From the NCBI GenBank assembly GCA_009663005.1, contig VIGQ01001736.1:17501-27500 (forward strand): a DNA stretch of 10,000 nt, written 5' to 3'. Of this stretch, positions 7,321 through 10,000 are shown piece after piece. Positions within the stretch are counted from its first letter, which is position 1. Each line of letters starts with the position of its first letter. This DNA is from Actinidia chinensis. Taxonomy: Eukaryota; Streptophyta; Magnoliopsida; Ericales; Actinidiaceae. A model generated the notes under the pieces. That model was not told where the DNA came from. It saw only the letters and a program-made list of their open reading frames with translations, and did no database searches. Position numbers and translations under genes: made by a program.

Positions 7321-7554
7321 TATATATTTAATATAATTAGGTTCCTCACCTCAATTTGATAAAACTCCCTCAATGGATAAAAAGTTTCATCTATAAATAA
7401 TGATCTAACCCATAGATTTTGGACCTCTCAGACTGTGTATTTATCTTATAGCCAGCTATATGAAGTGGTCATAAAAAATTACCATTGGATTGTGGTTATT
7501 TTATAAAAAAATTATCATAAATATATTTAAGTCGTGGATATCTCTCTCTATAGT
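7321..7554. other. AT-rich spacer
   Basis: No gene, RNA or repeat end is recognised. TA-rich patches occur around 7319-7340 and 7500-7530. Confidence 0.45.
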
Positions 7555-7568
7555 GTGTGCGCGCACAC
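7555..7568. repeat. Perfect alternating purine-pyrimidine palindrome
   Basis: GTGTGCGCGCACAC is a perfect 14-bp palindrome of alternating purines and pyrimidines, set in AT-rich DNA after a TCTCTCTCTATAG stretch. Such GT/GC tracts can in principle adopt left-handed DNA or cruciforms; that is inference. It may be an expanded TG/CA microsatellite. Confidence 0.6.
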
Positions 7569-8110
7569 CTGACTTTTATTAAAAAAATTAATAATTTATC
7601 TATTAAAACTGTGGTTCCAAACCCAAACTCTCCAATCGTATTTTTAGATTTAAATTGGATTGATTCCAAGTTTTATACGTATTAAATTGGTTCAAAAATA
7701 TTAAAAACCGTAGGATTCGTTATACCTTGGTTCCTTAGTCAGACCTAAGTCACAAATTCGTGGTTTGAGATCCGGTGCAAGAGTGAGGAGGGGGCTATAT
7801 GCATTCCAATGGGGTCAAGTGAACCCACTAGAATTTTAGTTTTGTTAAGAATATTTATGGTATTATGTGCAAATTTGAGTAAAATTTGATAAATTGACAC
7901 AAAGAAAAAATTAAAAAAAACAAATACTAGGGTTAATCTAAGAAAAAAACTTATTAAGGTTTAGTTTGGACTAACTTTAACTAAATTTAGCTAATTAGAT
8001 CAGAAAAATTACATTTTTAGTGAATTTTTTTTAGAAGAAGTTTGTACAATATATATTTTTTATAATTTTATTAGCCAGTGTCCTAATAGCATCAATTAGT
8101 ATACATTCTA
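7569..8110. other. AT-rich spacer with possible transposon debris
   Basis: No gene is seen. GGGGTCAAGTGAACCCACTAG (7812-7832) reads like the internal G/C patch of C/G-run transposon families that also have a member at 8119, but no ends are visible. GGTTC and AACCG motifs around 7610-7735 may be distal debris of the repeat at 7130. Confidence 0.35.
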
Positions 8111-8291
8111 TATAAGAGTGCAGTGGCGGAGGCAGAAAAAATTTTTAAGGGTGAAAAATTGAATTTTTTTTTAAGGGGGGGCATTTATAATTTTTGAGGG
8201 GGGGCAAATTATAAAAAATTTCTAAAATTATAAGTTAAAAAAAAAAATTCAATGTTGAGGGGGGCAGCTGCCCCTCTGCCACTATAAGAGT
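8111..8291. repeat. Target-site duplication pair flanking the 8119 element
   Basis: TATAAGAG at 8111-8118 is repeated exactly at 8283-8290, and the identity extends one base (T at 8119 and 8291). An identical 8-9 bp direct repeat immediately outside inverted ends is the footprint of a cut-and-paste DNA transposon insertion: 8 bp is typical of hAT, 9 bp of Mutator-like elements. Confidence 0.75.
8119..8283. mobile_element. Non-autonomous DNA transposon (hAT- or Mutator-like MITE)
   Basis: About 163 bp, from TGCAGTGGCGGAGGCAGA at the left to TCTGCCACT at the right. The ends are inverted relatives: AGTGGC against GCCACT, and GGCAGA against TCTGCC, with extra bases on the left. The interior has no coding capacity. 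It alternates A/T-rich DNA with G-runs (7 G at 8175-8181, 7 G at 8198-8204, 6 G at 8259-8264) and ends in the perfect palindrome GGGGCAGCTGCCCC (8261-8274). The flanking 8-9 bp direct repeat supports insertion and a well-preserved boundary. The 'CAGTGGCGGAG' start is a widespread plant repeat signature. The superfamily cannot be fixed without knowing whether the duplication is 8 or 9 bp. Confidence 0.75.
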
Positions 8292-8375
8292 TTATGCAAT
8301 CTGGAATGTACAATCAATTTTAGTATTGATTTTTTTTTATACTTGCAAGCTAAAAAATTTCTTACAAATAAAATA

Positions 8376-8558
8376 AAGGTTAATTTTCTTTTTACCCCTT
8401 TCGAGTTTTACTCAAGTTTCACTTTAGTTCTTATAGTTCTACCTTTCTATCAAAAATAGAACATCGTTAGGCACATGATAATATTACAACTGATTTAAAA
8501 TTGAAATTGAAACTATAAAGACTAAAGTAAAACTTCGGTAAAAGTGAAATTAACCCTT
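8376..8558. mobile_element. MITE-like foldback element, about 185 bp
   Basis: The left arm AAGGTTAATTTTCTTTTTACC (8376-8396), continuing to TTTCACTTTAGTTCTTATAGTT, is matched by the reverse complement of the right arm, AAGGGTTAATTTCACTTTTACC, continuing to TTTTACTTTAGTCTTTATAGTT. The arms are long, imperfect and separated by about 60 bp. A TA lies just outside each end (8374-8375 and 8559-8560), compatible with a TA target site, but the flanks continue the symmetry (ATAAA/TTTAT), so the limits are uncertain. It is non-coding. Elements starting GGGTTAATTTCACTTTTACCC are a familiar plant dispersed type. Confidence 0.6.
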
Positions 8559-8561
8559 TAT

Positions 8562-9070
8562 TCAGTGAGATTTAGAGATGATAGTGGAGTGGATATTCGA
8601 ATAACCCACCCCAATAGGAAAAAAATATGATTTGAGGAGGAGTATGGGGAGACTTTCGAACCCCACTTGAGTTTTGGAGGACCCCCAACCCGACCAGATT
8701 AAAGTAAAAATTACAAAATACTTATATTTAGTTTATGTTACGTTTAAGATTTCTCATCATTATTAAACTTATTTTTTAAGGTATTCTACAATAAAACTAT
8801 TTTTTATTTTTTTATGGATAGTTATAGGCTTTTTTTTCCCATTATGTTATATATTTTCATTGTATACCAGTGCTTCTAAAATAAAATAAATAACAAACAT
8901 ATCTTAAGTTAGGTAAGGCGCGGTAAGAGGGTATTGTTGTAAATATGGATGAAATTTGTATTATCATCTTATCACCTGTTGGTGATGAGATATGGGGAAT
9001 GTTTTCCTTAAAAATGATATGATTAGGTTATATTTGTCGCAACTCGTCTCGTCAGCATTTCTAGACGTTG
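8562..9070. other. AT-rich spacer, no gene recognised
   Basis: Positions 8630-8695 are G/C-richer (GGAGGAGTATGGGGAG, GGACCCCCAACCCGACC) within AT-rich surroundings and may be element debris. Positions 8705-8900 are very T/A-rich. A short open frame at 8992-9195 crosses the dispersed repeat and is not called. Confidence 0.4.
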
Positions 9071-9183
9071 GTCCTACGCATAACATGCCAAGTCATCAGG
9101 AGAATTTTATGATCCTACGGATAACATCTGAGCACCAGTCGGATCGAGTCTGGTTTGAACTGAACCCGCCATCCTCCGAAAGG
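9071..9183 (+). repeat. Dispersed repeat, copy B
   Basis: Same-orientation relative of 6987-7120 (landmarks given there). This copy also has an internal duplication: TCCTACGCATAACAT at 9072-9086 and TCCTACGGATAACAT at 9113-9127 differ at one base of 15. In copy A the corresponding second motif is more diverged (TCCTATAGATATCAT). No terminal structure is visible and the segment is non-coding. Confidence 0.6.
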
Positions 9184-9653
9184 TCGTGTCCTTGAATCAT
9201 AATTTCCATAACCGAAAATCATACTGGATCTTTCAGATCCGAAGGCCCAGGTTGCATGCTGGATCCATGTGTTGAGGACATAAAATCACAATTGGCCAGT
9301 CAACACGATTGATTGCAGAATAAATACATGACAGCCCATTGAAACCCACTAAACATGGATGAGTAACAAAATGGTTTATCCCTCAAGCAAAAACACCACC
9401 AGGGAGGTTTATCATTTCACTCTCTTATATTTTCTCCTCCCCCCAAACTAATTCGTTTGTTAGCATCGTAATTCCTATAAAAAAGAAAAAAATCTATATT
9501 TTAATTCCCAAGTTCGCCACTCATAATAATCATGATATCACAAACTAATTATAGAATATTATACGAGGTGGGGACTCCGCCTATTTAATTGATTGATCAA
9601 CCATTTCAAGTAAAACATGTGGGCAGATACAAAAGGCAATATTATATATTATT
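9184..9653. other. Intergenic spacer, nothing recognised
   Basis: No gene, structured RNA or element end is seen. A GGATC/GATCC-rich patch lies around 9226-9265 and a C-run (CTCCTCCCCCC) at about 9434-9444. All frames have frequent stops. Confidence 0.45.
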
Positions 9654-9673
9654 TATATATATATATATATATA
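9654..9673. repeat. (TA)10 microsatellite
   Basis: A pure run of ten TA units, preceded by a broken TA-rich lead-in (ATTATATATTATT). Likely length-variable between individuals. Confidence 0.9.
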
Positions 9674-10000
9674 CCTATCCCACAAAATTGCATAATGAGG
9701 TACTCCATATTCAAGTGATATGATAGTATTGGTTAGAGTAATAAGTATGATGATGTGCAGGACTCGAGTTTTACAGGCAAAGGAATGTATCTTGTCAAGA
9801 AAATGAAGAACACAATTTTCTGTATGAAAAAGCTTAACAAACGATACATTTACTATACCAAAAAAAATTGATAAATTTATTATAATTGGAAATTTTATCA
9901 AAATTGAATTTTTTTTTATGTAAATTTTGGAAAAAAATATAATTTTTCAAAATTGATAAATTTAATAATTTAAATTTGAAAAATAAGTTAAAATTATCAT
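9674..10000. other. Very AT-rich terminal stretch
   Basis: An 82-codon minus-strand open frame (9653-9901) translates to hydrophobic, isoleucine/leucine-rich sequence of the kind AT-rich spacer produces, ending in a run of Tyr-Ile from the TA repeat; it is not called as a gene. AAAATTGATAAATTTA occurs exactly at 9864-9879 and 9949-9964, and an inverted relative (ATTTTATCAAAATTG) lies at about 9892-9906. This suggests part of an AT-rich repeat cut off by the window edge. Confidence 0.45.

Noticed and set aside
9653..9901. 82-codon minus-strand frame with hydrophobic stretches, membrane-protein-like
   Set aside because: The hydrophobicity follows from AT-rich codons; its C-terminal Tyr-Ile run is the translated (TA)10 microsatellite.

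Overview
The window reads as plant nuclear, non-genic DNA, most likely from a eudicot. It is AT-rich, with many A/T homopolymers and short TA and CT microsatellites. No open frame resembles a known protein, there is no bacterial-style gene packing, and several repeats look like common plant mobile-element debris. The host assignment is inferred from composition and repeat style, not from a diagnostic gene. I find no confident protein-coding gene, tRNA, rRNA, CRISPR array or operon.

Layout. Positions 1-340 are AT-rich spacer. Positions 341-675 form a degenerate inverted-repeat (MITE-like) element. Positions 690-2400 are spacer with three independent short hairpins (1014-1045, 1138-1189, 1470-1512) and a weak exon-like island near 866-960. 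Positions 2395-2649 hold the most protein-like open frame, on the minus strand and unassigned. Positions 3127-3614 are a GC-richer block that looks like a solo LTR of a Ty3/gypsy-type retrotransposon. Two copies of a small GC-rich 'agtgttct' repeat follow (3746-3823 and 4163-4250); the second has clear terminal inverted repeats. About 4690-5197 has the look of a Copia-type LTR. Positions 5349-5609 hold a C/G-run element flanked by a 12-bp direct repeat.

Positions 5985-6500 are an ancient direct-repeat array with a spacing of about 175-197 bp. A dispersed repeat occurs twice in the same orientation (about 6987-7120 and 9071-9183), the first copy directly followed by a degenerate AACCG-type repeat (7130-7320). 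The best-defined mobile element is a non-autonomous DNA transposon at 8119-8283, flanked by an identical 8-9 bp target duplication. Another foldback element lies at about 8376-8558. The window ends in very AT-rich DNA after a (TA)10 microsatellite.

There are no genes working together here. The window records layered insertions of small non-autonomous elements and solo LTRs in intergenic DNA. I did not find a new biological system; the most useful observations are the structurally resolved insertions and the unassigned minus-strand frame.
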